In this document: piece by piece, positions 37,015-46,429 of the stretch
Numbering within the stretch: the first letter of the stretch is position 1
Layout of the letters: the number at the start of each line of letters is the position of its first letter
NCBI RefSeq assembly: GCF_028688855.1
Contig: NZ_JAQTXI010000022.1
Coordinates: 1-53,773 of the forward strand
Length of the DNA: 53,773 nt
DNA from: Neomegalonema sp.
GTDB lineage: Bacteria; Pseudomonadota; Alphaproteobacteria; Rhodobacterales; Rhodobacteraceae
Direction: 5' to 3'
Notes under the pieces: model-generated
What the model was told of the DNA's origin: nothing
What the model saw: the letters and a program-made list of their open reading frames with translations, nothing else
Databases searched by the model: none
Position numbers and translations under genes: made by a program

Positions 37015-37927
37015 CACAGGGCTCCCGTTCCGACGCCCGCCGCTTCGGCGCGCAGGGTTTCCGCGAACAGCTCCGCCGTGCGGGCGGCTGCGGCGGTCAT
37101 GATGTCGAGGTTTCCGGCGTAGGTCGGCAGGTAATCCCCGAGCCCCGCCACCTCCATGAAGACCGAAACGCGGTTGCCGTCGAAATCCGGCCCGTTCACC
37201 AGCTTGTAGCCGGGGACGTAGATCTGGACCCGGGCGATCATCTCCAGCACGGAGGCCGTGATGGCCGCCTGATCGGGCTCGCCCTCCACCTCGCAGGAGA
37301 TGGTGTTGCGCATGATCAGCGGCGGCTCGGCGGGATTGATGATCGCCAGAGCCTTGCCCTTCTTCGCCCCGCCCACCTTCTCCAGGGCGCTGGAGGTGGT
37401 GTAGGTGAATTCGTCGAGATTGGCCCGCGTGCCCGGTCCGACGGATTTCGAACTCAGCGAGGCGACGATCTCGGCGTATTCGACCGGCTGCACCGCGCTG
37501 ACCGCCGCCACGATGGGAATCGTGGCCTGTCCCGCGCAGGAGATCATGTTGACGTTGACCACTCCGCCCCGAGCCGCCAGAGCCTGGAGGTTCACCGTCG
37601 GCGCGCAGAGCGGACCTATGGCGGCGGGGGTGAGGTCGATCATCAGCACGCCCAATTCATTGAGCTTGCGGCTGTTCTCGGCGTGGACGTAAGCCGAGGT
37701 GGCGTCGAAGGCGATCCGGATTCCGTCGGCGGCCACATGAGGGAGCAGCCCTCGATTCCCGCATGGGTGGTCTTGAGGCCCATCTCGCGCGCCTTGGCGA
37801 GGCCCTCGGATTTTTCGTCTATGCCGACCATCCAGACCGGCTCCAGAATCTCCGAGCGCTTGAGCTTGAAGAGAAGATCCGTGCCGATGTTGCCCGATCC
37901 GATCAGGGCGCATTTGATCTTGCTCAT
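37014..37927 (-). pseudogene. dmpF: Acylating acetaldehyde dehydrogenase, interrupted by a -1 frameshift
   Basis: The enzyme converts acetaldehyde, CoA and NAD+ to acetyl-CoA and forms a complex with the aldolase. The N-terminal frame ([18 protein letters not shown] through THAGIEG) carries the Rossmann GSGNIG motif. The rest continues in another frame from [20 protein letters not shown] onward and includes the catalytic Cys in [12 protein letters not shown]. The two parts join perfectly if one G is added to the GGG run read at 37751-37749, so a single base is missing. Either the gene is newly inactivated or the base was lost in sequencing or assembly. All other regions look intact, which favours a very recent event or an error. 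Confidence 0.88.
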
Positions 37928-37951
37928 GGTTCCTCCCGCATTCTTCTGGGT

Positions 37952-38740
37952 TCAGGCGACGAAGCGCGCCCCTACGGAGCCCATTTCGAAAAATCGCGCC
38001 GCGACGCAGTTTCCGACCTTCACCGGAACCGCCTGAGTGATCGCGCCGCTGAGCACGAGGCTTCCGGCGGGCAGGGTCTCGCCCATGTCGTGCAGCACGC
38101 CGACGAGCATCGCCACGGCCTCCGCCGGATGGCCGAGCACCTCCGCCGAAGCCCCGAGCGCGACGATCTCGCCGTCGATCTCCATGACCACGCCGATGGT
38201 GCGCAGATCCAGAGCTTCAGGCCGCCGGGGCCGCCCGCCCAGCACGAAGCGCGCCGAGGAGCTGTTGTCGGCCAGCACGCTTTCGAGGTCGAACTTGAAG
38301 CCCGTGAAACGGCTGTCGATGATCTCCAGCGCGGGTTGCACGTAATCCGTCGCGGCCATCACCTCCGCGCGGGAGACCTTTCCGGAAAGCTCCGCCTTCG
38401 TCACGAAGGCCAGTTCGCATTCGACCCGCGGATGGATCAGATCCGAGACCGTGATCGCCGAGCCCTCGGGCCGGGCCATGGCCTCGGTGAGGAAGCCGAC
38501 GCCGGGCTTGTCGACGCCCATCTGGATCATCTTGGGCCGCGAGGTCAGTCCCGCCTTCCAGCCGACCACCCTTTGTCCGCGCCGCTCGTAGCTGCGCCGC
38601 AAGGCGGTCTGGACGCGATAGGCGTCGGCGACGGTCATGCCGGGATGATCGTCGGTGAGCTTGCGGATGGCCCGCGCGCAGGTCTGGGCCGTCTCGACGC
38701 GCTCGCTCAGGCGCGCGACGGCTTCGGCGTCGAGGCTCAT
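37952..38740 (-). CDS. dmpH: 4-oxalocrotonate decarboxylase
   Basis: A 262-residue member of the FAH/MhpD fold. It removes CO2 from 2-oxo-3-hexenedioate to give 2-hydroxypenta-2,4-dienoate. Compared with remembered DmpH it keeps [61 protein letters not shown] and [10 protein letters not shown]; the acidic metal ligands are in the ECE segment. The neighbouring DmpE-type gene is its usual complex partner; the two overlap by 4 bp. It lies 24 bp upstream of the acetaldehyde dehydrogenase. Separating DmpH from DmpE rests on which family motifs match best. Confidence 0.88.
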   Translation of the reverse strand: MSLDAEAVARLSERVETAQTCARAIRKLTDDHPGMTVADAYRVQTALRRSYERRGQRVVGWKAGLTSRPKMIQMGVDKPGVGFLTEAMARPEGSAITVSDLIHPRVECELAFVTKAELSGKVSRAEVMAATDYVQPALEIIDSRFTGFKFDLESVLADNSSSARFVLGGRPRRPEALDLRTIGVVMEIDGEIVALGASAEVLGHPAEAVAMLVGVLHDMGETLPAGSLVLSGAITQAVPVKVGNCVAARFFEMGSVGARFVA

Positions 38741-39537
38741 GCCTGCGCCCTCCCTGTGAATCGCGCCATGCAGCGCCCGGCGCCTGCGATCTCGCAGGTC
38801 AGTTCGTCGCCGTCCTGAAGCTCGATCAGCGGCGCCTGAGCCCCGGAAAGGATGACGTCGCCCGCCTTCAACGGAATCCCGAGCCGCCCGAGCGTATTCG
38901 CCAGCCAGGCCACGGCGTTGACCGGAGAGCCCTGCACCGCCGCCCCGACTCCGGTGGAGTGCAGGGCGCCGTTCTTCTCGATCACCAGTCCGGCGAGGCT
39001 CAGATCGAGGTCGCGCGGATCGGCCCGGCCCTCGCCGAGCAGGAAGACGCCGCAGGAGGCGTTGTCGGCGACGGTGTCCTGAATCCTGATCTTCCAGTCC
39101 TGGAAGCGCGTGTCGACGATCTCGAAGCAGGGCGAGACGTAATCCGTCGCGAGGATCACGTCGGTCGCCGTGATTCCGGGGCCGATCAGGTCGCGCTTGA
39201 GGATGAAGGCGAGTTCGGCTTCGGCGCGCGGCTGCATCAGCTTGCCGAGGTCGATGGACTCGCCGTTTTGGTGGAGCATCTGGCGGGTGAGCTGGCCGAA
39301 ATCGGGCTGATAGACGCCGAGCGCGTCCTGAATGGCTCTGCTGGTCAGGCCGATCTTCTTGCCGATCACGGAATCGCCCGCCGCGATCCGGCGCGCGAGC
39401 ATCCGGCTCTGGATGCGGTAAGCGTCCTCGATGGTGCTGTCCGGCTCCAGTTCGCTGATTTTGGCCGTGGGGACGCCTGACGTCATCGCTTCATGAAGCG
39501 CGTCGCCCAGGGTCCGGATCCTCGTCTCGTCGATCAT
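38737..39537 (-). CDS. dmpE: 2-oxopent-4-enoate hydratase
   Basis: A 266-residue hydratase that adds water to 2-hydroxypenta-2,4-dienoate to form 4-hydroxy-2-oxopentanoate. Motifs close to DmpE include VIGKKIGLTSRAIQDALGV, QPDFGQLT, QPRAEAELAFILKRDL, VDTRFQDWKIRIQDTVADN and GSPVNAVAWLANTLG. The metal-binding Glu residues are in AEAELAF. It is the first gene of the leftward meta-pathway arm and starts inside the divergent control region that contains the LysR-type palindromes. It overlaps the decarboxylase gene by 4 bp, as expected for enzymes that form a complex. Confidence 0.92.
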   Translation of the reverse strand: MIDETRIRTLGDALHEAMTSGVPTAKISELEPDSTIEDAYRIQSRMLARRIAAGDSVIGKKIGLTSRAIQDALGVYQPDFGQLTRQMLHQNGESIDLGKLMQPRAEAELAFILKRDLIGPGITATDVILATDYVSPCFEIVDTRFQDWKIRIQDTVADNASCGVFLLGEGRADPRDLDLSLAGLVIEKNGALHSTGVGAAVQGSPVNAVAWLANTLGRLGIPLKAGDVILSGAQAPLIELQDGDELTCEIAGAGRCMARFTGRAQA

Positions 39538-39615
39538 GCCGCCTCCCCCTTTCTGGTTTCCGGAAAGGATAGGAAGCGGAAGACATACGCTTCCAATACT
39601 TTGACCGGCTCGGCT

Positions 39616-39668
39616 CCATGCGGTTTCCGTATGGACTCCGACCTTCCCGCCATACGGAAAACCTATGG
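39616..39668. promoter_or_regulatory. Two LysR-operator-like palindromes in the divergent dmpE/dmpC region
   Basis: CCATGCGGTTTCCGTATGG (39616-39634) and CCATACGGAAAACCTATGG (39650-39668) are two 19-bp imperfect palindromes with 34 bp between starts, close to three helical turns. They sit between the leftward hydratase gene and the rightward dehydrogenase gene. Similarity to a third copy beside the LysR gene at 42226 supports a common binding site. A LysR tetramer binding both would explain co-regulation of both arms. Core promoters were not assigned. Confidence 0.55.
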
Positions 39669-39765
39669 AGGCTGTCCTTTAAAAGCATTGGCGGGCATGA
39701 AGAACGCCGCGCTAGCCTCGCCGCGCCAGAAAGGCGCTCGAAAGCGCAGAGGGAGGACTTCGCCT

Positions 39766-41226
39766 GTGAAAACCCATGAACTCTTCATCGACGGCGCCTA
39801 TGCGCCTGCGGCCTCGGGAAAGACCTTCGCCAAGATCTCTCCGGTGGACGGGCGTCAGATCTCCGTGGTTCACGAGGCTCTGGCCGAGGATGTGGACCGG
39901 GCCGTGCGCGCCGCCCGCGCCGCGCTCGAAGGCCCCTGGGGGCGCATGCCGCTCCAGCAGCGGACGAATCTCCTTCTGGATCTCGCGCGGGCCATCGAGC
40001 GCCGCGCGCCGGACTTCGTCGAGGCCGAGATTCAGGACACCGGCCATACGCGCCATTTCTCCGAAACCATCGAGATCCCGCGCGGCGCGGCGAATTTCGA
40101 GATCTTCGCCAATCTGCTGAAGAACGTCGGCGGCGAGTTCTTCCCCATGGACACCCCCGACGGCAAGGGCGCCGTGAACATGGAGCTGCACCGGCCCAAG
40201 GGCGTGATCGCGGTGATCTCGCCGTGGAACGCGCCCTTCCTGCTGATGACCTGGAAGGTGGGTCCGGCTCTGGCCTGCGGAAACACCGTGATCGTCAAGC
40301 CCTCGGAGGAAAGCCCCGCCACGGCCGCGCTGCTCGGCGAGGTCATGAACGAGGTCGGGATTCCGAAGGGCGTCTATAATGTGATCCACGGCTTCGGCCC
40401 CGGCTCGGCGGGCGAATTGCTGACCCAGCATCCGGGCGTGGACGGCATCACCTTCACCGGAGAGACCCGCACCGGCGAAGCCATCATGAAACAGGCCGCC
40501 GTGGGCCTTCGCGACGTCTCCTTTGAACTGGGCGGCAAGAATCCCGGCCTGATCTTCGCCGATTGCGACATGGACAAGGCCATCGAAGTCACCATGCGCT
40601 CGGCCTTCGCCAATTGCGGACAGGTCTGCCTCGGCACGGAGAGGCTCTATGTCGAGCGCCCGATCTTCGCGGAGTTCGTCGCGCGGCTGAAGGCGGGCGC
40701 CGAGGCGCTCAAGCCCGGCGGCCCCGATGATCCGGGCACGACTCTCGGGCCGCTGATCTCGGAGGAGCATCGGCGCAAGGTGCTGTCCTACTATGACAAG
40801 GCGCGCGAACTCGGCGCGCAGGTCGTGACGGGCGGCGGCGTCCCGCATTTCGGCGATTCCCGCGATCAGGGCTTCTTCATCCAGCCGACCATCTGGACCG
40901 GCCTCGAAGAGGACAGCGCCCTCATCCGCGAGGAGATCTTCGGCCCCTGCTGCCACATCCGCCCCTTCGACACGGAGGAGGAGGCGATCCGCCTGGCCAA
41001 CGACACGCGCTATGGACTGGCCGCCACGGTCCTGACCGAGAATCTGTCGCGCGCCCATCGGGTGGGGCGGCGTCTGGAGGCGGGGCTGATCTGGGTGAAC
41101 TCCTGGTTCCTGCGCGATCTGCGGACTTCCTTCGGCGGCTCGAAATCCTCCGGGATCGGGCGCGAGGGCGGCGCCCATTCGCTGGAGTTCTACACCGAGC
41201 GCAGCAATCTCTGCGTCAAGCTCTGA
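39766..41226 (+). CDS. dmpC: 2-hydroxymuconic semialdehyde dehydrogenase (GTG start)
   Basis: A 486-residue NAD+-dependent aldehyde dehydrogenase that oxidises 2-hydroxymuconic semialdehyde to 4-oxalocrotonate. FELGGKNPG provides the general base Glu254, and FANCGQVCLGTERLYVE the catalytic Cys288. ISPWNAPFLLMTWKVGPALA and the C-terminal WVNSWFLRDLRTSFGGSK match the DmpC/XylG branch. I chose the GTG 9 bp after a GGGAGGA ribosome-binding site because the family begins there; an upstream in-frame extension crosses the promoter palindromes and is not credible. First gene of the rightward meta-pathway arm. Confidence 0.93.
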   Translation: MKTHELFIDGAYAPAASGKTFAKISPVDGRQISVVHEALAEDVDRAVRAARAALEGPWGRMPLQQRTNLLLDLARAIERRAPDFVEAEIQDTGHTRHFSETIEIPRGAANFEIFANLLKNVGGEFFPMDTPDGKGAVNMELHRPKGVIAVISPWNAPFLLMTWKVGPALACGNTVIVKPSEESPATAALLGEVMNEVGIPKGVYNVIHGFGPGSAGELLTQHPGVDGITFTGETRTGEAIMKQAAVGLRDVSFELGGKNPGLIFADCDMDKAIEVTMRSAFANCGQVCLGTERLYVERPIFAEFVARLKAGAEALKPGGPDDPGTTLGPLISEEHRRKVLSYYDKARELGAQVVTGGGVPHFGDSRDQGFFIQPTIWTGLEEDSALIREEIFGPCCHIRPFDTEEEAIRLANDTRYGLAATVLTENLSRAHRVGRRLEAGLIWVNSWFLRDLRTSFGGSKSSGIGREGGAHSLEFYTERSNLCVKL

Positions 41227-41304
41227 GGGCTCCGCCCTTACGCCCCCGGCGCGGATCTGTCAGACTCGGGAGCGCGAAGGGAGGCGTGAAAGGGAAGGGC
41301 GCGC

Positions 41305-42219
41305 ATGAACATCCGGCAGATCAGATATTTCATCGCCGCCGCCGAAGAGCTGAACATCGGCCGGGCGGCGGCGCGTCTCAACGTCTCGCAGCCGCCCGTC
41401 ACGCGCCAGATCCAGCAGCTGGAGGAGGAGCTGAAGGCTCAGCTCTTCCTGCGCACCCCGCGCGGCGTCGAGCTGACCCAGGCGGGCGAGATCTTCCTCG
41501 CCGAGGCGAAGAACATCGTCGGTCTGCTCGATCAGGCGGGCGGACGCGTCCGCCGCGCCGCGCAGGGCGAAGAAGGACGGCTGGACGTGGCCATCTTCGG
41601 CTCGGCCATCATCGGCTTCATCCCGAGGATCGTGCTGGAGTTCAAGCGGCTTTATCCCAACGTCCACGTGGCCTTGCGCGCCATGGACAAGATCCAGCAG
41701 GTGGAGGGCCTGCGCAGCCGCGCCATAGACCTCGGCTTCAACCGGCTGATGAATCCGGAGGAGGGCCTGATGATCGAGGAGATCGCCCGCGAGAGGCTCG
41801 TGGCGGCGGTCTCCAGCGAGGGGCCGCTGGCGGGGCTCGGGCGCGCGACTCTGGCGGAGCTGGCGCGCGAGCCGCTGATCCTCTTTCCCGCGAGCCGGGC
41901 CTTCGGCTTCGTCGACGTGGTGAAGGATCTGTTTCGCAGCCAGAGGCTCAAGCCCGAGGTGGCGCAGGTGGTGGGCGACGCCTTCACGGGCCTGGCTCTG
42001 GCGGCGGCGGGGTTCGGGGTCTGTCTGGCGCCGGAGTCCATGAAGTCGGTGAGCCTGCGGGGCGTGGTCTTTCTGGAGATCGACCTCGACCCGGCGCCGA
42101 CGGTGGATCTGAGCTGCGTCTACCGCTCGGGCGACGGCTCGCCGGTGCTGCGCAATTTCCTGGAGGTCGCCCGCAACGGAGGACTCCGGGAGCTGGAGGA
42201 TCTGCGGCGCCCGTCCTGA
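41305..42219 (+). CDS. LysR-family transcriptional regulator of the meta-cleavage genes
   Basis: A 304-residue LysR-type regulator. The N-terminal winged helix-turn-helix is typical (MNIRQIRYFIAAAEELNIG, AARLNVSQPPVTRQIQQLEE, TQAGEIFLAEA), followed by a linker helix and the effector-binding domain (RLDVAIFGSAIIGFIPRIV; DLGFNRLMN; VVGDAFTGLALAAAGFGV). The domain resembles the CatR/BenM group that responds to aromatic-pathway intermediates. It lies inside the cluster, 78 bp after the dehydrogenase gene, with a candidate operator just after its stop codon. It probably activates both arms. The inducer cannot be read from the sequence. Confidence 0.9.
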   Translation: MNIRQIRYFIAAAEELNIGRAAARLNVSQPPVTRQIQQLEEELKAQLFLRTPRGVELTQAGEIFLAEAKNIVGLLDQAGGRVRRAAQGEEGRLDVAIFGSAIIGFIPRIVLEFKRLYPNVHVALRAMDKIQQVEGLRSRAIDLGFNRLMNPEEGLMIEEIARERLVAAVSSEGPLAGLGRATLAELAREPLILFPASRAFGFVDVVKDLFRSQRLKPEVAQVVGDAFTGLALAAAGFGVCLAPESMKSVSLRGVVFLEIDLDPAPTVDLSCVYRSGDGSPVLRNFLEVARNGGLRELEDLRRPS

Positions 42220-42225
42220 AGGGCT

Positions 42226-42244
42226 CCATACGCGATCCGCATGA
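42226..42244. promoter_or_regulatory. Third LysR-operator-like palindrome
   Basis: CCATACGCGATCCGCATGA closely follows the pattern of the two sites at 39616 and 39650 (CCATRCG, four variable bases, CCGYATG). It lies 7 bp after the LysR stop and about 160 bp before the tautomerase start, so it could control the tautomerase-dioxygenase-hydroxylase genes separately. Nearby CCTG and CAGG arms around an AT-rich centre (about 42252-42271) may add a weaker site. Confidence 0.5.
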
Positions 42245-42406
42245 AGGAGGGCCTGAAATGGTATTTGCAGGCAAGGACCGGCGCCGCCTAGATTTTCCAG
42301 ACCAGAGGGCGAAGACGCCCGCAAGCCGCGCAGCGAATCCGCAGGCGGCTTTCCCGCAAACGTTCCGCTCCCCGCCCCAGGGCGCAGAGGCGGAGGGAGA
42401 TGCGAC

Positions 42407-42640
42407 ATGCCGATCATCCAGATCAACATGATGGAGGGCCGCAGCCCCGACCAGAAACAGGCGATGATGAGACGCGTCACCGAGGCCGTGGTCGAGACTC
42501 TCGGCGTGCGGGCCGAGGCGGTGCGTATCATCGTCCAGGAGATCCCTTCCGGCCATTTCGCCGTCGGCGGGGAGCCGCGTTTCGCCGAGGGCGCCGAGCC
42601 CGGACCCCGGACGGAGCCTTTCCGGATCGGCGCCGAATAG
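42407..42640 (+). CDS. dmpI: 4-oxalocrotonate tautomerase
   Basis: A 77-residue tautomerase that interconverts the enol and keto forms of 4-oxalocrotonate. After removal of Met the catalytic Pro1 is exposed, and Arg11, Arg39 and Phe50 fall exactly at the positions known in DmpI/XylH. Classical 4-oxalocrotonate tautomerases have 62 residues; this one carries about 14 extra residues at the C-terminus ([13 protein letters not shown]), which is unusual. It lies downstream of the LysR gene and upstream of the ring-cleavage dioxygenase. Confidence 0.93.
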   Translation: MPIIQINMMEGRSPDQKQAMMRRVTEAVVETLGVRAEAVRIIVQEIPSGHFAVGGEPRFAEGAEPGPRTEPFRIGAE

Positions 42641-42779
42641 TCTCCGCACGCAGATCCGGGACGCGGCGCTCCAGAGCGCGCGAAGCTCCACGCCGCGCCC
42701 CGCGAGCTTCAATCAACGCCAGAAGATCCCGGCTCCCGCCGAGGATCTCAGCCCGATCCTGTCCTTCAGGGAGGAAACC

Positions 42780-43772
42780 ATGAGTCATCAGGAACCCATC
42801 CATGACGTGGCGCAGCTCGCCATGGTGGAGATCTTCAGCCCGAAATTCGACGAATCCGCGCGCTTCTTCCAGGACTTCCTCGGCCTTTACAAGAACGACG
42901 AGGACGCCTCCTCCGTCTATCTGCGCGCCTACGAGGACCGCTATCACCATTCGCTCAAGCTGACCCGCGCCGATCAGGCGGGCGTCGGCGTGATCTCCTG
43001 GCGGGCGATGTCGCCGCAGGCTCTGGCGCGGCGCGTGGCGGCCATCGAGGCCTCCGACTCGCCGGGGCGCTGGGTCGAGGGCCACAAGGGCTATGGCCGG
43101 GCCTACGAATTCCGCATGCCCGACGGCCACACCCATCATCTCTTCTGGGACGTGGAGTATTTCAAGCCCGACGAGTCCCAGCGCTCCAATCTGCTGAGCC
43201 GCGCGCAGAAGCGTCCGCTGTCGGGGGTGCCGGTCCGGCGTCTGGACCACGTGAACCTCATGTGCGACGACGTGACGGGCAACGCCGAGTTCCTCCAGAA
43301 GCATCTCGGCTTCCAGAAGCGCGAGAACGTCGTCTTCGGCGGCCGCGACGAACTGGCCTGCTGGCTGTCGGTCAGCCCTCTGGTGCACGAGATCGCGCTG
43401 ACCAAGGACCGCAGCGGAACGCCCGGCCGCCTGCATCACGTCGCCTTCTGGTACGGCCACCAGGGCCAGATGCTCGACATCGCCGACCTCTTCGCCGAAT
43501 ACGACATCCACATCGAGGCCGGCCCGGCCAAGCACGGCATCAGCCAGGGCTACTTCATGTATTTCTACGAGCCGGGCGGCAACCGCATCGAGCTCTTCGG
43601 CGACAGCGGCTATCTCGTCTTCGATCCGGAATGGAAGACCGTCACCTGGACGGAGCAGAACTTCTGGACCAAGGGCGGCACCTGGTACGGCGGCCAGCTG
43701 CCTCAGGATTTCTTCGTCTACGGCACGCCCATCGTCGAGGCCGCGCAGAAGGCGTCCGAACCGGCGGAGTGA
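42780..43772 (+). CDS. Extradiol catechol 2,3-dioxygenase-like enzyme (VOC fold)
   Basis: A 330-residue two-domain vicinal-oxygen-chelate dioxygenase. The iron ligands are visible as His157 (LDHVNL), His219 or His220 (LHHVAFW) and Glu271 (GNRIELFGD). It opens catechol next to the hydroxyls to give 2-hydroxymuconic semialdehyde. The N-terminal region ([23 protein letters not shown]) and overall style resemble PheB of phenol-degrading bacilli and homoprotocatechuate dioxygenases more than XylE. The pathway context, with a DmpC-type dehydrogenase, favours catechol as substrate; homoprotocatechuate is a possible alternative. A GGAGG ribosome-binding site precedes it. Confidence 0.88.
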   Translation: MSHQEPIHDVAQLAMVEIFSPKFDESARFFQDFLGLYKNDEDASSVYLRAYEDRYHHSLKLTRADQAGVGVISWRAMSPQALARRVAAIEASDSPGRWVEGHKGYGRAYEFRMPDGHTHHLFWDVEYFKPDESQRSNLLSRAQKRPLSGVPVRRLDHVNLMCDDVTGNAEFLQKHLGFQKRENVVFGGRDELACWLSVSPLVHEIALTKDRSGTPGRLHHVAFWYGHQGQMLDIADLFAEYDIHIEAGPAKHGISQGYFMYFYEPGGNRIELFGDSGYLVFDPEWKTVTWTEQNFWTKGGTWYGGQLPQDFFVYGTPIVEAAQKASEPAE

Positions 43773-43802
43773 AGCCCCTCCCGCAACGACGGGAAGACCG
43801 GA

Positions 43803-43827
43803 CCGGCGCGCCTCCGCGGGGCGCCGG
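43803..43827 (+). other. Intercistronic GC hairpin
   Basis: CCGGCGC (43803-43809) and GCGCCGG (43821-43827) form a perfect 7-bp stem with an 11-base loop, between the dioxygenase and the hydroxylase genes. No T-run follows, so it is more likely an mRNA-stabilising structure or attenuator than a terminator. Based only on base pairing. Confidence 0.35.
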
Positions 43828-43868
43828 AAGGGGGGCTGCGCGCATTGGAAATCATCTGGGAGGAAGAC

Positions 43869-45425
43869 ATGGAAGATCTGAAGAGCGGGGCGGCGCTCGC
43901 GCCCTACACCGGCGCGGAATATCTCGACAGCATCCGCGACGCGCGCGAAGTCTACGTGCATGGCGAGCGCGTGAAGGACGTGACCACGCATCCGGCCTTC
44001 CGCAACTCGGCCCGGATGGTCGCGCGCTGGTACGACCGGCTCAACGCCGACAAGGAGAAGCTGGGCGTCCCCACGGACACCGGCTCGGGCGGCTGGACGC
44101 ATCCCTTCTTCAAGGGCCCGAAGACCTCCGCCGAGCTCGTCGCGGGGCGCGACGCCATCGCCGCGACGCAGCGCGTCGCCTGCGGCTGGATGGGCCGCTC
44201 GCCCGACTACAAGGCCTCCTTCCTCGGGACGCTGGGCGCCAACGCCGAATTCTACGGCGAATACGCCCCCAACGCCCGCGCCTGGTATGCGCGGACGCAG
44301 GAGCGCGTCGATTACTGGAACCACGCCATCGTGCATCCGCCCATCGACCGCCATCTTCCCATCGAGGAGACCGGCGGCGTCTTCATGCATGTCGAGAAGG
44401 AGACCGACGCAGGCCTTGTGGTCTCGGGCGCGAAGGTGGTGGCCACGGGCTCGGCCCTGACGCATCAGAACTTCATCGCCCATTACGGCCTTCCCGTGAA
44501 GGACAGGAAATACGCCCTGATCGTGACCGTGCCCATGCATGCGCAGGGCGTGAAGCTGGTCAGCCGCGTCAGCTACGAGCTCAACGCGGCGGTGATGGGC
44601 ACCCCCTTCGATTATCCCCTCTCCAGCCGCCTCGACGAGAACGACGCCATCCTGATCTTCGACAAGGTGCTGGTGCCCTGGGAGAACGTCTTCCTTTACG
44701 GCGACGTCGAGAAGGTCAACGGCTTCGTGCCGCGCTCAGGCTTCGTGCCGCGCTTCACGCTGCATGGCTGCACGCGGCTGGCGGTGAAGCTCGACTTCAT
44801 CGCGGGGCTCTTCTCGAAGGCCCTCGACGCGACCGGCGCCCAGAGCTTCCGCGGCCCCCAGACGGCCGTCGGCGAGGTGATCGCCTGGCGCAACCTCTTC
44901 TGGAGCCTCTCGGACGCGATGACGATGAATCCCGACCCCTGGCCGGGAACGGAGGGCTACGTCCAGCCGAGCACGCGCGGCAGCATGGCTTACCGGGTCT
45001 TCGCGCCCATGGCCTACACCCGGATCAAGGAGCTGATCGAGCGCCATGTGGCTTCGGGGCTGATCTATCTGCCCAGCTCGGCGCTGGATTTCCAGAACGA
45101 GGAGATGCGGCCCCTGCTGGATCGCTTCGTGCGCGGCTCGAACGGGATCGCGGCGGTGGACCGGGTGAAGCTGCTCAAGCTGCTCTGGGACGCCATCGGC
45201 TCGGAGTTCGGCGGGCGCCACGAGCTTTACGAAACCAATTACGCCGGGAATTACGAGAACATCCGCATCGAAACCATGTATGCGGCCCAGGCGACGGGAG
45301 ACCTCGACGCCATGCGCGGCCTCGTGGAGGGCTACATGTCGGAATACGACCTGAACGGCTGGACCGCTCCCGACATGGTGAACCCCTGGGACGTCAACCG
45401 CCTGAAGGCGGGCTTCCAGGACTGA
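43869..45425 (+). CDS. HpaB-family flavin-dependent aromatic hydroxylase, oxygenase component
   Basis: A 518-residue FADH2-dependent monooxygenase, very close in pattern to 4-hydroxyphenylacetate 3-monooxygenase HpaB. It keeps [75 protein letters not shown] and [23 protein letters not shown] chose the ATG after a GGGAGGAAG ribosome-binding site rather than an upstream TTG. It needs reduced flavin, presumably from the reductase at 46430. With a catechol-type meta pathway alongside, conversion of phenol to catechol (as PheA does in bacilli) is the most economical substrate assignment; 4-hydroxyphenylacetate is the alternative. Confidence 0.88.
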   Translation: MEDLKSGAALAPYTGAEYLDSIRDAREVYVHGERVKDVTTHPAFRNSARMVARWYDRLNADKEKLGVPTDTGSGGWTHPFFKGPKTSAELVAGRDAIAATQRVACGWMGRSPDYKASFLGTLGANAEFYGEYAPNARAWYARTQERVDYWNHAIVHPPIDRHLPIEETGGVFMHVEKETDAGLVVSGAKVVATGSALTHQNFIAHYGLPVKDRKYALIVTVPMHAQGVKLVSRVSYELNAAVMGTPFDYPLSSRLDENDAILIFDKVLVPWENVFLYGDVEKVNGFVPRSGFVPRFTLHGCTRLAVKLDFIAGLFSKALDATGAQSFRGPQTAVGEVIAWRNLFWSLSDAMTMNPDPWPGTEGYVQPSTRGSMAYRVFAPMAYTRIKELIERHVASGLIYLPSSALDFQNEEMRPLLDRFVRGSNGIAAVDRVKLLKLLWDAIGSEFGGRHELYETNYAGNYENIRIETMYAAQATGDLDAMRGLVEGYMSEYDLNGWTAPDMVNPWDVNRLKAGFQD

Positions 45426-45436
45426 CCGCAGACGCA

Positions 45437-45465
45437 GGGCCGGGGATCCTCTCCGGCCCTTTCTT
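45437..45465 (+). terminator. Probable intrinsic terminator after the hydroxylase gene
   Basis: GGGCCGG (45437-45443) pairs perfectly with CCGGCCC (45453-45459) over a 9-base loop, followed by TTTCTT. It lies 12 bp after the hydroxylase stop and before the channel-like protein, so it may end the main transcript or reduce expression of the downstream genes. Confidence 0.6.
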
Positions 45466-45508
45466 CGCGCAGCCGCGCAAGAGACGCGGCGCGATCCGGG
45501 AGGATTCC

Positions 45509-46384
45509 ATGAGACTTTCAACCCTCGCCCCGCTGGCGGCGGGCGCTTTCCTTCATGGCGCCGCTGCGGCTTCGGCCTCGGACATCGCGCCGGGCGATTA
45601 CGTCGCAGCGCCGCCGGGCTCGAATCTGTTTCTGCTCTATCTCAAGGGCGCGACGAGCGGCGATCTGCACAACGAGCTTGCGGGAGACGTGCCGGATTCG
45701 AAGCTGGACACGACGGTCGCCCTGCTGCGCTACGTGCGCTACGAGGAGATCGCCGGAACGCCCGTGGCGGTTCAGGCGATCCGGCCGGTGGGGGCCATTC
45801 CCGACGTCCGGATCGGGGGCGCCAATCCGCCCACGGCGGAGGGCTTCGGCGACCTCACCCTGGCCGCGACGGTCTTTCCGGTCAACACGGCCATGACCGA
45901 GCCTTACGGAACCAGCCTCGGCGCGACGCTCTATGTCGGAACTCCGACGGGGGCCTATGATCCGGGCGAGGTCAGCCTCGGTTCAGGAACCTGGACCCTC
46001 ACGCCGCAGATCGGCGTGACGCAGAACCTCGGGCCCGGCTGGTTCTTCGACGGCGCTCTGGACGTCGCCTTCCGGCTCGACCACACCGAGAACGGCGACC
46101 GCTACGCACGCGATCCCGCATGGCAGGTTCAGGGCTATCTGCGCCGGAACCTGACGGACAAGGTTTCTCTGGCTCTGGGCTATTCGGGTCTGTTCGGAGG
46201 GGCGAGCTCGGTGAACGGGGCGGATGACGGAAGCCGCACGCGGGCGGATCAGATCCGGGTCTTCGGGAGCGCCTTCGTGACGCCGACCCTTCAGCTTCAG
46301 GCGATGATCGGAACCGACCTCCATGCTTCCGGAGGCTTCCGGCAGGACCTCAATGCGGAACTTCGCCTGCTCAAGATCTTCTGA
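45509..46384 (+). CDS. Outer-membrane channel-like protein of the phenol/meta-pathway type
   Basis: A 291-residue protein with a signal peptide ending near residue 23 (AAASA). The mature part looks like a beta-barrel: YVRYEEIAGTPVAVQAIRPVG, TLAATVFPVN, LYVGTPTGAY, LTPQIGVTQNLGPGWFFDGALDVAFRL and a C-terminal aromatic strand ending in LLKIF. This matches the Phenol_MetA_deg family of proteins found in aromatic-degradation clusters and thought to take up hydrophobic substrates. A GGGAGGA ribosome-binding site fixes the start; an upstream in-frame extension lies antisense-like in the hydroxylase gene. Placement between the two hydroxylase components supports substrate entry as its role. Confidence 0.78.
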   Translation: MRLSTLAPLAAGAFLHGAAAASASDIAPGDYVAAPPGSNLFLLYLKGATSGDLHNELAGDVPDSKLDTTVALLRYVRYEEIAGTPVAVQAIRPVGAIPDVRIGGANPPTAEGFGDLTLAATVFPVNTAMTEPYGTSLGATLYVGTPTGAYDPGEVSLGSGTWTLTPQIGVTQNLGPGWFFDGALDVAFRLDHTENGDRYARDPAWQVQGYLRRNLTDKVSLALGYSGLFGGASSVNGADDGSRTRADQIRVFGSAFVTPTLQLQAMIGTDLHASGGFRQDLNAELRLLKIF

Positions 46385-46429
46385 GGCCCTGCGCGCAGGA
46401 TCGCCCGCCGCTGTTCTGGAGAGCACCCC

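Noticed and set aside
42528..44540. Leftward open frame opposite the tautomerase, dioxygenase and hydroxylase
   Set aside because: The plus-strand products are clear enzymes with catalytic residues in place; the mirror frame has no motif.
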